A stretch of DNA of 64,000 nucleotides, taken from positions 51,385,001 through 51,449,000 of the forward strand of contig NC_069658.1 in assembly GCF_027244095.1 (NCBI RefSeq). Reading direction: 5' to 3'. The stretch is from Hemicordylus capensis (taxonomy: Eukaryota > Chordata > Lepidosauria > Squamata > Cordylidae). A model generated the notes under the pieces. That model had not been told where the DNA came from. It was given only the letters and a program-made list of their open reading frames with translations, and searched no databases. Shown piece by piece: positions 12,328-24,436 of the stretch. A program made the translations under genes and the position numbers. How positions within the stretch are numbered: the first letter of the stretch is position 1; the number at the start of each line of letters is the position of its first letter.

Positions 12328-12334
12328 TACGTCA
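12328..12334 (-). promoter_or_regulatory. CRE-like site upstream of CARTPT
   Basis: TGACGTA on the minus strand, about 39 bases upstream of the TATA box. A CREB-bound CRE in the proximal CART promoter is known in mammals. This site differs from the full palindrome in the last base, so its role is inferred from motif and position. Confidence 0.55.
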
Positions 12335-13035
12335 GTCGGGGCGTGGGGTGGGTGAGTGCGCGGTGACTGCCACGGAACCTCAGATGAGTTGGGCAATTAT
12401 CTCAATTTATTTCAGGGCAGACAGGAACAAGCAGAAGATGCAGTGCGAAAGACGAAGTGAAATGGAGAACTGGTAATATGTTTTGACTTGCCATGCAGTC
12501 ATAATGGAATGCACTCCTCAACATGAGTTTGAACCATCTTTCTTTGTGCATAGTTGGAAGCCACCTGATAGTCACTTAAAAGATTACCAAATAGTACCCA
12601 TAAGGAATAATATAAGAAAGTGCTTGGCTGGAGCTGGTGCCTGCATAGTTATACCCAGCACCCTCACCCAACCCCTGCAGCAACTTCCCCCTCAGAAATC
12701 TGGGGAAGCTGGCTAATGAACAGAACGAACCAGCAATAAAGAGACCCAATATACAGTATAAAGAATGGCTATAGCATCTGTTTATTATAAAACTATACTG
12801 ATGTACATGTATAAAGTATCACAAACATATAAACATGTTGTACAATGAACCACAAGCATATTTCTGTTTCAACACATGACTAAATACCACAAAAGTATCA
12901 AGTAAACACAAAGACTTGTTTAATACAGTCTTAATTCCTCCAGAAGGAAGAGCAGAGTGCTTTTGAGTTTTATCAGGCATCTCCAGCAACTCCAGGATGT
13001 CAGTTGTCTTGCATTTCACATGATAGACTTTACCG
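12335..13035. other. Upstream flank of CARTPT
   Basis: Contains distal promoter sequence next to the CRE-like site and then AT-rich DNA. No exon is recognised; regulatory elements cannot be called without comparison to other species. Confidence 0.4.
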
Positions 13036-13360
13036 TGTTACCAACTCCTTTGGTGGCTACACAGAGACAGGCCTTCTCGGCTGCTGCCCTGAGATTGTGG
13101 AATGCACTCCCTGCTGGGATATGATCCTCCCCATCTCTGGCATTTTTCAAAAAACACCTGAAAACACATCTCTTCAACCAGGCTTTCTCAGCTTTTAAAA
13201 ACTTGTTTTTAAATTCTTCTGATTATTTAATTGTTGTTTTACAATGTTTTTAATTGTTAATTATTTTTATGCTTTATAATTTTTGTTCTAATTATTAATT
13301 GATTTTAATGGTGTTTTAATGTAAACTGCCCTGAGCCTTTTGGAAGGGCGGTATAAAAGT

Positions 13361-13396
<36 letters not shown>

Positions 13397-13400
13397 ATAG
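13036..13400 (+). repeat. L2-type LINE 3' end
   Basis: Plus strand holds the end of ORF2 (LRLWNALP-like GATTGTGGAATGCACTCCCT), HLFNQAF-like coding, a T-rich 3' UTR, TAAACTGCCCTGAGCCTTTT, GGAAGGGCGGTATAAAAG and an AAATAAAT tail at 13367-13399. Confidence 0.8.
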
Positions 13401-13496
13401 TATGTGGTTCATCCAAATCATGTGCCACCTTTCCCCTCCATCTTAGTTGCTGACACTGGTGGTGAAAGTAACAATTCTTTGCAACACATATAGCGC

Positions 13497-13676
13497 ATAT
13501 GGACATATGAAGCTGTCTTATACTGAACTTGGCCATTGGTCCACCAAGGCTGGTATTGTCACACTAACAGGCAATGGCTGTCTCAGACAGACTCATCTGG
13601 AGATACCAAGGATTGAACCTAGGATCTTCTGCATACAGAGCATGTGCTCTTCTACCACTGAGCTGTGGCCCCTTCT
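13497..13676 (-). repeat. tRNA-derived SINE
   Basis: On the minus strand the head reads GGGGCCACAGCTCAGTGGTA (box A-like), then GGTTCAATCCTTGG (box B-like), followed by a body ending in AAGCTGTCTTATACTGAACT on the plus strand. It is a common reptile SINE, not a tRNA gene. Decayed copies lie near 16280-16410 and 38310-38500. Confidence 0.8.
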
Positions 13677-13867
13677 CAATGCAGAACTTGAAAAATTAAC
13701 TAGCACACTGTGGGCATCAACTATGCGGGGGGGACACACAAAACAGATATCAAAGCTAACATTTGAACTTATTCCACCCGAAGGAACCAAACAACATCAA
13801 TAAATATTTATATACTGCTTTTCAACCAAAATGTTCAAAGCAGTTTACATAGAGAATTAATTAATTA

Positions 13868-14970
13868 CTAGCTGAACCCGCACAGAGCATCTGTGCGGTA
13901 GTTCACTTCCTTTTTGGGGTTAGTTGGGAGAATTTGTTTGGCTGGTCCTCCCACAGCTCTCTCACTCGCTCTGTCCCCCCCACAACAGCTCTCTTGCTCG
14001 CTCTGCCCCCCCACACTGCCTCTCTCGCTCACTCTGTCTCCCCCCGCGCCTCTCTCGCTCACTCTGTCTCTCCCCCGTACCTCTCTTGCTCGCGCTGTCT
14101 CTCCCCCGCGCGCCTCTCCCCCGCGCGCTGTCTCTCCCCCGCGCGCCTCTCTCGCTTGTGCTGTCGCTCCCCCGCGCACCTCTCTCACTCGCGCTGTCGC
14201 TCCCCCGCGCGCCTCCCCCATGCGCCTCTCTCGCTCGCGCTGTCGCTCTCCCGCGCGCCTCTCTCGCTCGCACTGTCTCTCCCCCCGTGCGCCTCTCTCG
14301 CTCACGCTGTCTCTCCCCCCCGCACGCCTCTCTCGCTCACGCTGTCTCTCCCCCTCCGCGCGCCTCTCTCGCTCACTCTGTCTCCCCCGCCACCTGCCTC
14401 TCTTAATCGCTAGAGTCTGCGGCCACCACCAGTCGCCAGGCCAGGCCTGCCAGCGTGGGCTGGCCAATTCTCCTACTCCCCTCCCCCCAAGCCTTCTGCC
14501 TCAGTCCCCTCCCCCCCAATCCTTCTGCCCCAGCTTGCTCCCTCCTCCATTTCCACCTCTCTTTTTCTCTCTCTCATTCGTGCTCCCCCCCCCGCCTCCG
14601 CTTTTTATCCTGCTTGTGTTTTCCCTGCTGGCCGTTGCCGCATCCTCCTTCCTCCAGTCCCTGGTGTCGGGCCGCCAAGCGTTCAGCCAGCTCCTTCCTG
14701 CAGCCCTCCCTCTAGAGAGCATCTTCCAAAGCGGCCAACTGTTTGTCTCTGCCCAGCCAGGCTCCCCCGCTTTCTCTCCCCTCCCTTCTGCCCCAGTCCA
14801 TTCAGTTCTCCTCTCCACTTGCCCGCTTTCCTTCCTTTCTTTTCCTCCCCAAATGGCCACTTCCCTACGCAGCCAACCAGCCAATCCGGCATCTCCGCTG
14901 CCCAGCCAATCCGCTGTGTTGCCAGGACACATCCCCACAGAGGCACGTCTACGAGAATTAATATAATAGA
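13868..14970 (-). mobile_element. Non-autonomous Helitron A (CT-rich cargo)
   Basis: Read on the minus strand it starts TCTATTATATTAATTCTCGT (14970 down) and ends with a perfect 9-bp hairpin CCGCACAGA-TGC-TCTGTGCGG, 7 bases, then CTAG at 13868. The host bases are A before TC and T after CTAG, the classic Helitron target without duplication. The interior has no Rep/helicase. It holds a 30-37-base CT-rich minisatellite (13960-14400) and C-rich sequence to 14930. The 5' 90 bases match Helitron B, including GGATTGGCTGGG. Confidence 0.88.
13960..14400. repeat. CT/CG-rich minisatellite inside Helitron A
   Basis: About a dozen imperfect units built on CTCTCTCGCTCGCGCTGTCT plus CCCCCGCG, each roughly 30-37 bases. 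The repeat keeps several frames open at once, which explains the long spurious proteins on both strands. Confidence 0.85.
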
Positions 14971-15130
14971 TAAGTAGATCCATGTCCCCAAAGGGCTCAC
15001 AATCTAAAAAAGAAACATAAGATAGATACCAGCAACAGTCACTGGAAGGATACTGTGCTGGGGGTGGACAGGGCCAGTTACTCTCTCCCTGCTAAATATA
15101 GAGAATCACCATGTTAAAAAGGTGCTTCTT

Positions 15131-16846
15131 TTCCCAGTTAGCAAAGAAGAAGTGAGGCCAGAAGATTGGTGAGGATAAGTTTCTATTGCTCTGAAAACAT
15201 TTTCAGAGCAACAAATAAGTAAATGAGACCATATTGGTCATATATTTATATTCCACATTCTGCAGCTGCCAGAGAGAACAGCAGGCATGATTACCATAGG
15301 CCCTAGTCTAACATTTCTCCTATTACATGCAAAAATGAAAGGAGATACTGGCACCAAACTTGACGCAGAGGATATTTTAAATACACATATTTCCCCCTAT
15401 AAACTATGTAGTAGACATAATCCTCAAATACATCCATTCTATAATATGCCATAGATATTTACCTGTTAAAATGGCATCAAATTGTAGGAACAGTGAGACC
15501 AGCACGGCATTTGATTCAATTCACACTCTATAGCATTCTCCTTGATATTTCCCAGTGAGTCAGTGTTGATGCAGTTACTGAACCCTTACAACACCAATCA
15601 AGCTAGGAACTGGAGAGGTATGCAGAAGGAAGGGTTGACTGGTTAAGGGATGTACTTCAGGATTTTTTTAAAAGCAGAAATTTTGAAAAGATCCCCCTGC
15701 CCCACCCAGGGATGTGCAATAGGAGACAGGTTTCAGGTAGGACTGTGATCTGAACCCACAGTATGCTTCAAGAGAAGAAAAACCAAGTGGGTCTATGAAT
15801 CTTTATTCACTGCATGCTGTAGAAAGCAAATAGCCAGGTGTGAGGAGGGATTCATCCATTTTAGAGACAATAGTGGCCGCCTAGCTACACATGAGAGAGG
15901 TCAATGCAGACTGGACTGGCTTCACTAAGTGATCATTGTTAAATCTTACTATAGATGTAACACTTCAACGTGTTCAGTCAATCAAATGGCATTTAAGATC
16001 ATAACATAATCATTAATGTGATTCTTTTCCACTCAAGTGTGTGGGTTAATGGTTTAATTATTTTACTAAAGTAAATCTGTTTTCATTAAAGAAGCTTTTC
16101 TATAGTCGTGGATAGGTGAGAATGTCTGCATGGAATAGACTTGTGGGGATCATTAAGGGAGGCTTCAGTACATTTAATGAAATGGTCTAAATGCTTTCAG
16201 TGCTTGGTTGTGAAGATGGCAGTTAGGAATAGCATATATAGAATGAAAACATGGAGCAGCCTGGTATTGTCTCCTTTGACAGACAGCAGACCTTGATTCA
16301 TTCAGGCAGAGCTTGTTTCAGCCCCGTTACCTGAGAACCTTGAGCAGAAATGTGGGGAAATGAACCTGGAACCTCTGCATGCTAAGCATGTCCTCTGAGT
16401 TATGCCCCCTTCCTAAACTGGATTATTTCAAATGCCTTTTGCCAGGAAATGCAAATTCGATCAACCACTACATTGCAAGATGATGTAGGTTTTACTATTA
16501 TAGTTTAGTTCTCATTTATCCCATCAACTGTGTAATGCCAAACACATACACCTCACTTACATGACTCATACTTGAAGTTGGAACTAACACACACACAGTT
16601 CTATCAAGGAGACCTTGTCAACGTTTGGCAATGAATATGCCGTAATAATATAAAGGAGCTAGACTTGTTATGGTGCAAGGAAAGGAAATGTTTCTAGAGT
16701 AAGATTTTCGTGAAAGGTACAGGCAAGTACGCCAAATAAATTTACTCAATCACTGGTTGCACCATTTGGCAAGACAGGGCAATGAAGAAAGTTACTGACG
16801 AAAAACATCCAGCTTTGCCCTTGCAGTGGGATTTCTTATATCTAGC
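15131..16846. other. Intergenic, mostly unclassified
   Basis: AT-rich DNA without exons. 16280-16410 contains a decayed tRNA-SINE on the minus strand (GAACCTGGAACCTCTGCATG). No other feature is supported. Confidence 0.45.
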
Positions 16847-17640
16847 TCTGGGGTAGGAAACTTTGGCTCTCAAAATGTGGTTGAACTCCAACTTCCATCA
16901 TAAGAATATAAAAGCAGCCCTGCTGGATCATGCCCAAGGCCCATCTAGTCCATCATCCTGTTTCACACAGTGGCCCACCAAATGCCTCTAAGGAGCCCAC
17001 AGGCAAGAGGTATGTGCATGCCTTCTGTCCTGCTGTTGCTCCCCTGCTACTGGTATTGAGAGTCATCACGCCTCTGAAGCTGGAGGTCTCCCACACACAG
17101 CCACCAGACTAGAAGCCATTGATATAATTTGTTTAAGCCCCTTTTAAAGCCATCCAAGTTAGTGGCCATCACCACATCCCGTGGCAGATAATTCCATATA
17201 TTAATTACGTGCTGTGTGAAAAAGTATTTCCTTTTGTTGGTCCTAAATTTCCCAACCTTCAGTGTCATGGGATGACCCCTGGTTCTATTGTTGTGAGAGA
17301 GGGAGAAAATTTTCTTTGTCCACTGTCTCTACTCCATGCATAATTTTATACACCTCTGTCATGTCACCCCTTAGTTGCCTCTTTTCCAAGATAAAGAGCC
17401 CCAGATGCTTTAGCCTAGCCTCATAAGGAAGGTGCTCCAGGCCCCTGATCAGTTTGGTTGCCCTCTTCTGCACCTTTTCCAGTTCTACAATTTCCTTCTT
17501 AAGATGTGATGACCAAAACTGTACGCAGTACGCCAGATGTGGCCACACCATAGATTGTGGCTGGGGATGAAGGGTGTTGCAGTTCAACAACAGCTAGAGA
17601 GCCAAGGTTGCCTATCCTTGATCTAGCTGGCGTTTTAAAA
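16847..17640. mobile_element. MITE split by a CR1 insertion
   Basis: Left arm GGGTAGGAAACTTTGGCTCTC (16850-16895) and right arm GAGAGCCAAGGTTGCCTATCC (17605-17630) are inverse copies of a hAT-like foldback. The CR1 at 16894-17550 sits between them. The arms also share the AACTCCAACTTCC / CAACAACAGCTAG type inner sequence. Confidence 0.65.
16894..17550 (-). repeat. CR1 LINE 3' fragment
   Basis: Minus reading from 17590: AYCVQFWSSHLKKEIVELEK, RATKLIRGLEHLPYEARLKH, KKFRTNKRKYFFTQH-like end, then the 3' UTR (TGCTGGATCATGCCC on plus) and a short TTCTTA-type tail at 16894. 5'-truncated, with a few frame shifts. Confidence 0.9.
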
Positions 17641-18859
17641 TTGTTTTCTGTACATGTTAAGTACATCATAACCAAATACTGCTTACTGCTACAGCTATTT
17701 GTATACCACTTTTCAATGAAGTTCTCGAAGTGGTTTACATTTTTTAAAAAGTGGTTTACATTAATAAAGAGAAGACTGGAGGGGGTAAGGTAAGAGTCTT
17801 GGACTGTGCCAGATCCTCTCCCTGGCTTCCCACCCCTCTTGCTTGACCTGGACAGCCAGAAGATTGGCTCTGCTCTGCTTTTCCTCTGCTGCCTTCCCTT
17901 CCTGATTGCCTGATAATCTACGCCTGTGGGCACAGCCTTGTCTCGGAGTCGCTTGTGAGAGGACAAACTCTGTGTTTCTAGGGCTTAAGGAAGGAGGGTG
18001 AGCCGGTGGCATGGCTTATCTGCAAGCAGCTGCCAAAAGGTGCTGCTGGGCCTTCGGTGTGGGACTAAGGGTTGGGGTAGAATATGTTATCTCATGGTTG
18101 TAAAAGCTGATGTTGAGATGAAAGCTTATATTGTTGAGTCTTGGGTGCAGTCATAGCATGATCTGATTAAAGACGACCTGATATGTATCACAGAGTCTTG
18201 GTTAGGGAAGGCTGGTGGCCCAGTCTGGTCCCAGCTTCTCCCTCCATGATACTCTGTTGAGGAGCAGGTGAGAGGACATAGGTGGGGAGGCAGAGTGGCT
18301 GCGGTCTATAAGAACAACATCTCCCTTACCAGGATCTCTGTTGGTATCTGACCATATCGAATGTCTGTACTTAAGTTTTGGGACCAGGGATAGACTGGTG
18401 TACCGATCATCCTGCTGGCCAATAGAGTCCCTAACTGAGCTGATGGACTTGGTTTTGGGCTTGGCATTGTGCTACCAGAACTGCTCCAGAGTGCTGGTTA
18501 GACCCTCCAATTGTGCTTTTGGCTTAACGTGGGAATAAGCTCAGCTAGAGGGAGCCGTTTAGCTCCAGTATCAAATTTGTGCAAGTTTGGTCATTCTAAA
18601 AGATGAGGAGGCAGAAATGTAATACAACAGATTTATAGGAGGTAAAATAGGGGTACAGAAAGGCAAAAACTATTTAGGCAAGGCAATAAAATCTGAGTTA
18701 ACATTCCAAGTGAAAATCTTGCTGAAAGTAATTTTGCTTAAAGTCCAAATTGCAAGCAGACCGGCTTGGCTAAAGTGCTTAGACCAGAGGCTGGCCTTAA
18801 GATTTGACATGGAAAGTGCTTAAAGACAGGGAAGGCAGGAAATAGAAGGGGGAAGGAGA

Positions 18860-21590
18860 ACATAAGAACATAAGAACATAAGAACAGCCCTGCTGGATCA
18901 GGAGCATCCTGTTTCACACAGTGGCCCACCAGATGCTGCTGGAAGCCTACAGGCAGGAGTTGAGGGCATGCCCTCTCTCCTGCTTACTCTCCTGCAACTG
19001 GTACTCAGAGGCATCCTGCCTTTGAGGCTGAAGGTGGCCTAGAGCCCTCCAACTAGTAGCTGTTGATAAACCTCTCCTCCATGAAGTTATCCAAACCCCT
19101 CTTAAAGCCATCCAGGTTATTGGCTATCAATGCATCTTGTGGCAGAGAATTCCACAAGTTGATTATGTGTTGTGTGAAAAAGTACTTCTGTTTGATGGTC
19201 CTAAATTTCTTGGCAATCAATTTCATGGGATGATCCCTGGTTCTAGTGTTACATGAGAGGGAGAAGAGTTTCTCTCTATCCACTGTCTCCACACCATGCA
19301 TGATTTTATAGACCTCTATCATGTCTTCCCGCAGTTGTCTTTTTTCTAAACTAAATAGCCCCAGGTGTTGTAGCCTTGCCTCATAAGAAAGATGCTCTAG
19401 GCCCCTGATCATCTTGGTTGCCCTCTTCTGCACCTTTTCCAGTTCTACAATGTCCTTTTTTAGATGTGGTGACCAGAATTGTACGCAGTACTCCAGGTGT
19501 GGCTGCACCATAGTTTAGTATAGGGACATTATAATAGTAGCCATTTAAAAAACAACACCCTTCCTAATGATCCCTACCATAGAATTGGCCTTTTTCACAG
19601 GTGCCACACAGTGAGTCGACACTTTCAACAAGCTGTCCACCACGACTCCAAGATCCCTCTCTTGATCAGTCACTGACAGCTCAGATTCCATCAACGTATA
19701 CTTGAAGCTGGGGTTTTTCATCCCAATGCACATCACTTTACACTTGCTAACAATGAACCGCATTTGCCATTTTGTCTCCCACTCACCCAGTTTGGAAAAA
19801 TCCTTTTGGAGCTCCTCACATTCCGTTTTGGATTTCACTACCCGAAAGAGTTTGGTCTCATCTGCAAATCTGGCCACCTTGCTGCTTATCCCTACTTCTA
19901 GATCATTTATGAATAAATTAAAAAGCACTGGTCCCAGTACAGATCCCTGGGGTACCCCACTCGTTACTTCCCTCCATTGTGAAATTTTATACATTTCCAT
20001 TTATGGAAATGTATAAAATTTCTCCATTCATGCCTACCCTCCGTTTCCTGTCTTTCAACCAATTAGCAATCCACACATGTACTTGTCCCCTTATCCCATG
20101 ACTGCTAAGTTTTCTCAGAAGTCTTTGATGAGGAACTTTGTCAAAAGCTTTTTGGAAGTCCAGGTATACAATGTCAACTGGATCACCTTTGTCCATACAC
20201 TTGTTGACACTCTCAAAGAACTCCAAAAGGCTTGTGAGGCAAGATTTACCTTTGCAGAAGCAGGGCCTGTTCTATGTGTCTTACAATTTTATCCTTGAGG
20301 ATGCTTTCCATCAATTTGCCTGGAATGGAGGTTAGGCTATCCGGCTTGTAATTTCCCAGATCACCCCTGGATCCCTTTTTGAAAATGGTGTTACATTTGC
20401 TACTTTCCAGTCCTCTGGTACAGAGCCTGATCGCAGGGACCCATATATTTAATTCTCGTAGACGTGCCTGTGGGGATGCGTCCCGGCAGCAACCCAGATG
20501 AAGCGCCGGATTGGCTGGGCGGAGGCGGCTCGCAATGCGAGCTGAGATGCAGCCGCGGGGGGAAATGGCGGCGGCGGCGCCTCCAGCCACACGTTAGCTC
20601 CCGCTGTGCTCAGTCGCTGTGAAGAGGCAGCGGCGGCTGCCAGCCTAGCCCAGCCGCAGTTGCAACCGTCACGCCCGCGGCCTGGGCTGGGAGTAGGTGG
20701 GAGGCAGTAGAACAGACTGGCCCTGGCAGGCTGCCAGGGGTGAGGGGAACAGACAGTAACGGTGGTGGGGCCTTTTTTGGCCGCCCGCCACTTGGAGTGG
20801 CCAGGGGCAGCCCAGCCACTGTGAGGAGGCAGTGGTGGCTGGCTGCGGTTGCGACCGCCGCACCCCGGGCTGGGAGGAGGTGGGAGGCGCTGCTGGCAGG
20901 GTTGAGTGGGCAACATGCGATAACAGCAGCGGCGGGGCTCTTTTTGGCTGCCCGCCGCCTGGTGTGGCTCCGTGGGGGGCAGGAATGGAAGCGGGGAGCA
21001 CAAGAGAGCGTGGGGCTGGAGGGAGGGGGAGAGAGGAGAGACCTGGGCAGGAGGGGGAAACAGCCGTACCGAAAGCGCACAGATGCTCTGTGAGAGTCTG
21101 CTAGTAAGTATATATTTTCACAAGGAGGTTGGCAATTTCACATTTGAGTTCTTTGAGGACTCTTGGATGGATGCCATCTGGACCTGGCAATTTGCTAGTT
21201 TTCAGTTTTTCCAGACAGTTTAGAAAATCTTCTTTTGTCTCTTCTATCTGACTCAGTTCTTTAGCCTCCATCCCCGAAAAGCCTGGTTCAGGAACAGGTA
21301 TATGTTCACTATCCTCTGCCATGAAAATGGACACAAAGAACTCATTTAGCTTCTCTGCAACTTCCATATCCTACTTGATAATCCCTTTCACTCCCTCATT
21401 GTCTAATGATCCAGCCGCCTCCCTGGCAAGTTTCCTGCATCTGATGTATTTAAATAAGTTTTTGTTATTCCCCTTGATGCTTTTAGCCAGATGTTCCTCA
21501 AACTCTCTTTTTGCCTCTTCAGAGAGGCAGCGGGTTAGTTTACCTATCCTTAGTCTGGTGGTGCGTTTGTTGCACTTGTAGCTTCCCTCA
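18860..21590 (-). repeat. CR1 LINE, 5'-truncated, carrying Helitron B
   Basis: Minus reading: KGNNKNLFKYIRCRKLAREA, KLPGPDGIHPRVLKELKCEI (21.1-21.4 kb), then RT at 20.25-19.55 kb (VYLDFQKAFDKVPHQRLLRK; GVPQGSVLGPVLFNLFINDL; ARFADETKLF, in which E replaces the second Asp of the usual ADDT), C-terminal HLEYCVQFWSPHLKKDIVEL and KYFFTQHIINLWNSLPQDA, a 3' UTR and a TTCTTATG repeat tail at 18860-18886. The ORF is opened by frame shifts, a short duplication near 20000-20025 and the Helitron at 20440-21104. Confidence 0.93.
20440..21104 (+). mobile_element. Non-autonomous Helitron B (GC-rich cargo)
   Basis: Starts CCCATATATTTAATTCTCGT (first T changed to C), shares TAGACGTGCC and GGATTGGCTGGG with Helitron A, and ends hairpin CACAGA-TGC-TCTGTG, 10 bases, CTAG (21101-21104). 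Host A precedes and T follows. The interior is about 70% GC and CpG-rich, with an internal semi-duplication of TGGCCGCCCGCCACTTGGAG-like units (20770 and 20945). It is inserted in CR1, so it is younger than that copy. Confidence 0.87.
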
Positions 21591-21861
21591 CAGGAAGGGC
21601 AGCCAAATAAGGAAGTAAGAGGGAGGCAAGGGGCAAAAGCTGCTACTAGCTTTGAGAGTCCAAAGGGGTTCCAAGATGGAAACGTTCTGAGAGAAAAAGA
21701 TTCTGAGGCCATGTGCTTTGACCAGAGGTACTTATACCTTGAAACGTGCCCTGGGGCAATTTCCAAGCCATTCTCCATTCTCCATGCCCTGAAGGTGGCA
21801 GATTCCATAAATGACAAAGGAGTGTATTGCTACTTGAGCGTAATCTGGCCAAGTGAATCTT

Positions 21862-22090
21862 AAAGAGCCCCTGGTGGCGCAGTGGTAAAACTGCCACCCT
21901 GTAACCAGAAGGTTACAAGTTCGATCCTGACCAGGGGCTCAAGGTTGACTCAGCCTTCCATCCTTCCGAGGTCGGTAAAATGAGTACCCAGAATGTTGGG
22001 AGGCAATATGCTAAATCATTGTAAACCGTTTAGAGAGCTTCGGCTATAGAGCGGTATATAAATGTAAGTGCTATTGCTATTGCTATAGTC
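21862..22090 (+). repeat. tRNA-derived SINE with LINE-type tail
   Basis: Head AGCCCCTGGTGGCGCAGTGG and box-B-like AGTTCGATCCTGACC, body CAGCCTTCCATCCTTCCGAG, tail TTGTAAACCGTTTAGAGAGC and (CTATTG)n. This is a widespread squamate SINE; it lies inside the LTR fossil. Confidence 0.85.
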
Positions 22091-24436
22091 AACAATGGCA
22101 AGAGGGAGTTATGCAAAACGTGTTACTTGGGTTGAATGAAGCTGTGCCAAATTGCATATCTGAAGAGCAGGTTGCCTTTAGTGGTAAAGATTATACCTCT
22201 ACAGTTATGATGCGCTCATTTCCCTGAGTCAGATGATGGCTAATTCAAAGAAGGATTAGGGCTTGCACTTCCTTCCTTAATTGGTTCACCTTTTCACGTC
22301 TAGTCTGCTCACCAGTTAGTGCCTTCTCTTTTGTGAGAGAGGGGCGAGGGATAGCCCATTCAGTTTTTATTCTGACCTAGGGGGGCATTGCCCCATGCTT
22401 GCTCATGCTGAGCGGTCTTGCTAAACCCAGGCAGATGAAAGGTTCATGCCCATGAACTGAAACATGCAAAATAGAGACTGTGATCCCACCAGCCCATGAA
22501 CATAGAGGGATGCTTTCTGAGCTATCCCCCCAAAAAACAGATTGTCTGGTAACAGTTGGGAGTCTGCCAGGCTTATGGTGGTGGGGGACTTCCATGTTCA
22601 TTTTGAGACCAATTTGTCTGGGGCAGCTCAGGGGTGCATAGAGGCCATGACAACTATGGGCCTATCTCAAGCAGTCTCAGGACTGATGCATGTTGCTGGT
22701 TACATGCTTGATCTGGTCTTTTACTCTGATCAGGGTGGTGATCCATGTGTAGGGACTCCTGTGATTTCCCCATTGTCATGGACAGAACACCATCTGGTTA
22801 AGGTGGGACTCATAAATCACATTCCACCTCCGCAGGGTGAGGGGCCTATTAGGATAGTCTGCTTGAGAAAGTTATTGGATCCAATAGGATACTTCTGATT
22901 TAGTGTGTGTTGGCTCTGTTGGTGATTCTGTTGATGTCTTGGTGAGGAACTGGAACAGCAAATTCATCAGGGCAGTAGACATGATCGCTCCCAAGCATCT
23001 GCTCCAACCCACTTGAAAATTGGCCCCTTGCTATACGGAAGAACTACAGGAGCTGAAGCACTAAGGTAGACAAATGGAGCACAAGTAAGAGAAATACTCT
23101 ACTTGGATCCAACAGATTACAACATAGAGCACAAATGAAGACCTATGCTCAAGCAATATGTGTGGCAAAGAAGTGATTCTTTTCTGCTCATATTGCATTT
23201 GCAAGCTAATGCTCAACGGAGCTGTTTAGAGTTGTGGGAGGGCTAGTACATGCCCCATCTCCTTTGAATTAGAATTTGGGACCTTCAATTACCCACTGTG
23301 GTGTTTTAAATGAGTTATTTGTGGATAAAATCTCTAGCATTCAGACCAACAAACTCAGACCCCACAATTATTGTAGAGTTTAAATGTGGAGGTGTCCAGC
23401 AATTCCTCTTTATGTGGTTATGCTGGATGAGTTTTAGTATGTGACTCCTGATGAAATCGATAAGCTGCTCGGAGTGGTGCGGCTTACCACCTGTTCTCTT
23501 AATCCTTATACTATCTGGCAAGGGAGTTGTTGTAGAGGACCTGTTAGATAATATAAATACTTCTCTGAGGGAGGGCAGGATGTCTTCCTCTCTTAGGAAG
23601 GCAATTATTAGACCTCTTGTGAAGCCTACATCGGATTCCTCACAGTTAAGCAACTATAGGCCTGTCTCCAACCTTCCATGGCTGGGAGAGGAAATTCAGG
23701 CTTCCTAGCTCCAGACAGTCTTGGAGGAAAATGATTATCTAGACCCATTTCAAACTAGTTTTCAGGCAGGATATGGGGTGGGGACTGCTTTGGTTGGCTT
23801 GATGGATGATTTCCAACAGGGAATTGACAGAGGGAGTGTAACTATGTTGGTGCTTTTGGGTCTCTTATTGACCATAATATCCTTCTGGAACACCTGAGGG
23901 GACTGGTGGTGGTAGGCATTGCTTTGTAGTGGTTCTGCTCCTACCTCTTGGGCAGATTCCAGATGGTGTCCCTTGGAGACTTTTGTTCTTCACAATGTGA
24001 ACTTTTATATGGTGTCCCCTAGGGCTCCATATTGTCTTCAATGCTTTTTAATATCTACATGAAATCACTGGAAGAGATCATGAGGAGATTTGGGGCAGGG
24101 TGTTATCAGTATAGTGATGTAGCCAGAGGTGCTTTCTATCTGCTTCAGCTAATATGCCAGCTGCATCCATTTCTTGAGATAAACCATTTCAGAGCAGTAG
24201 TACATATGCTGGTAACCTCCAGATGTTACTACTGCAATGGCTCTATGTGGAGCTGCCTTTGTACATAGTCCAAAAAATACAGTTGGTAGAGGATGAGGCA
24301 GCCAGGTTGGTCTCTAGGTCATCTCAGAGAAACGACATTACTCCTATACTAAAAGAGCTATACTGCTACCAATAAGTTTCTGGGCACAATACAAGGTGCT
24401 GGTTATAGCCTATAAAGTCCTAAACAGCTTAGGTCG

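Larger units (their letters stand above)
13800..15130 (+). repeat. LINE-derived repeat split by Helitron A
   Basis: 13800-13867 (ATATACTGCTTTTCAACC, AGCAGTTTACATAGAGAATT) and 14971-15130 (GATCCATGTCCCCAAAGGGC, TCACAATCTAAAAAAGAAAC) are the two halves of one familiar reptile LINE 3'-region repeat. The halves are contiguous once 13868-14970 is removed. A short relative starts at 25325. Confidence 0.75.
18470..22554. mobile_element. LTR-element fossil (probably a solo LTR) inserted in the L2
   Basis: Ends are TGCTACCAG and CTGGTAACA, imperfect inverse copies with TG..CA termini. Flanks ATTG (18466-18469) and GTTG (22555-22558) fit a 4-bp duplication with one change. After subtracting the CR1 and the SINE inside it, about 1.1 kb remains, consistent with a solo LTR. 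No coding part is recognised. It is broken by two later insertions and older than the CR1 within it; family unknown. Confidence 0.6.

Noticed and set aside
13597-13676. Possible tRNA gene (minus)
   Set aside because: Boxes A and B are present but there is no full cloverleaf, and the sequence continues into a SINE body.
13960-14400. CRISPR-like direct repeats
   Set aside because: Units are contiguous, imperfect and without unique spacers; this is a vertebrate minisatellite.
13914-14966. 350-residue open frame (plus) and overlapping frames on both strands
   Set aside because: Created by the CT/CG minisatellite inside Helitron A; composition is Ser/Leu/Pro-only and three frames are open together.
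20449-21093. Several 100-180-residue frames, Ala/Pro/Gly-rich
   Set aside because: They lie entirely inside the GC-rich interior of Helitron B, with frames on both strands and no domain.
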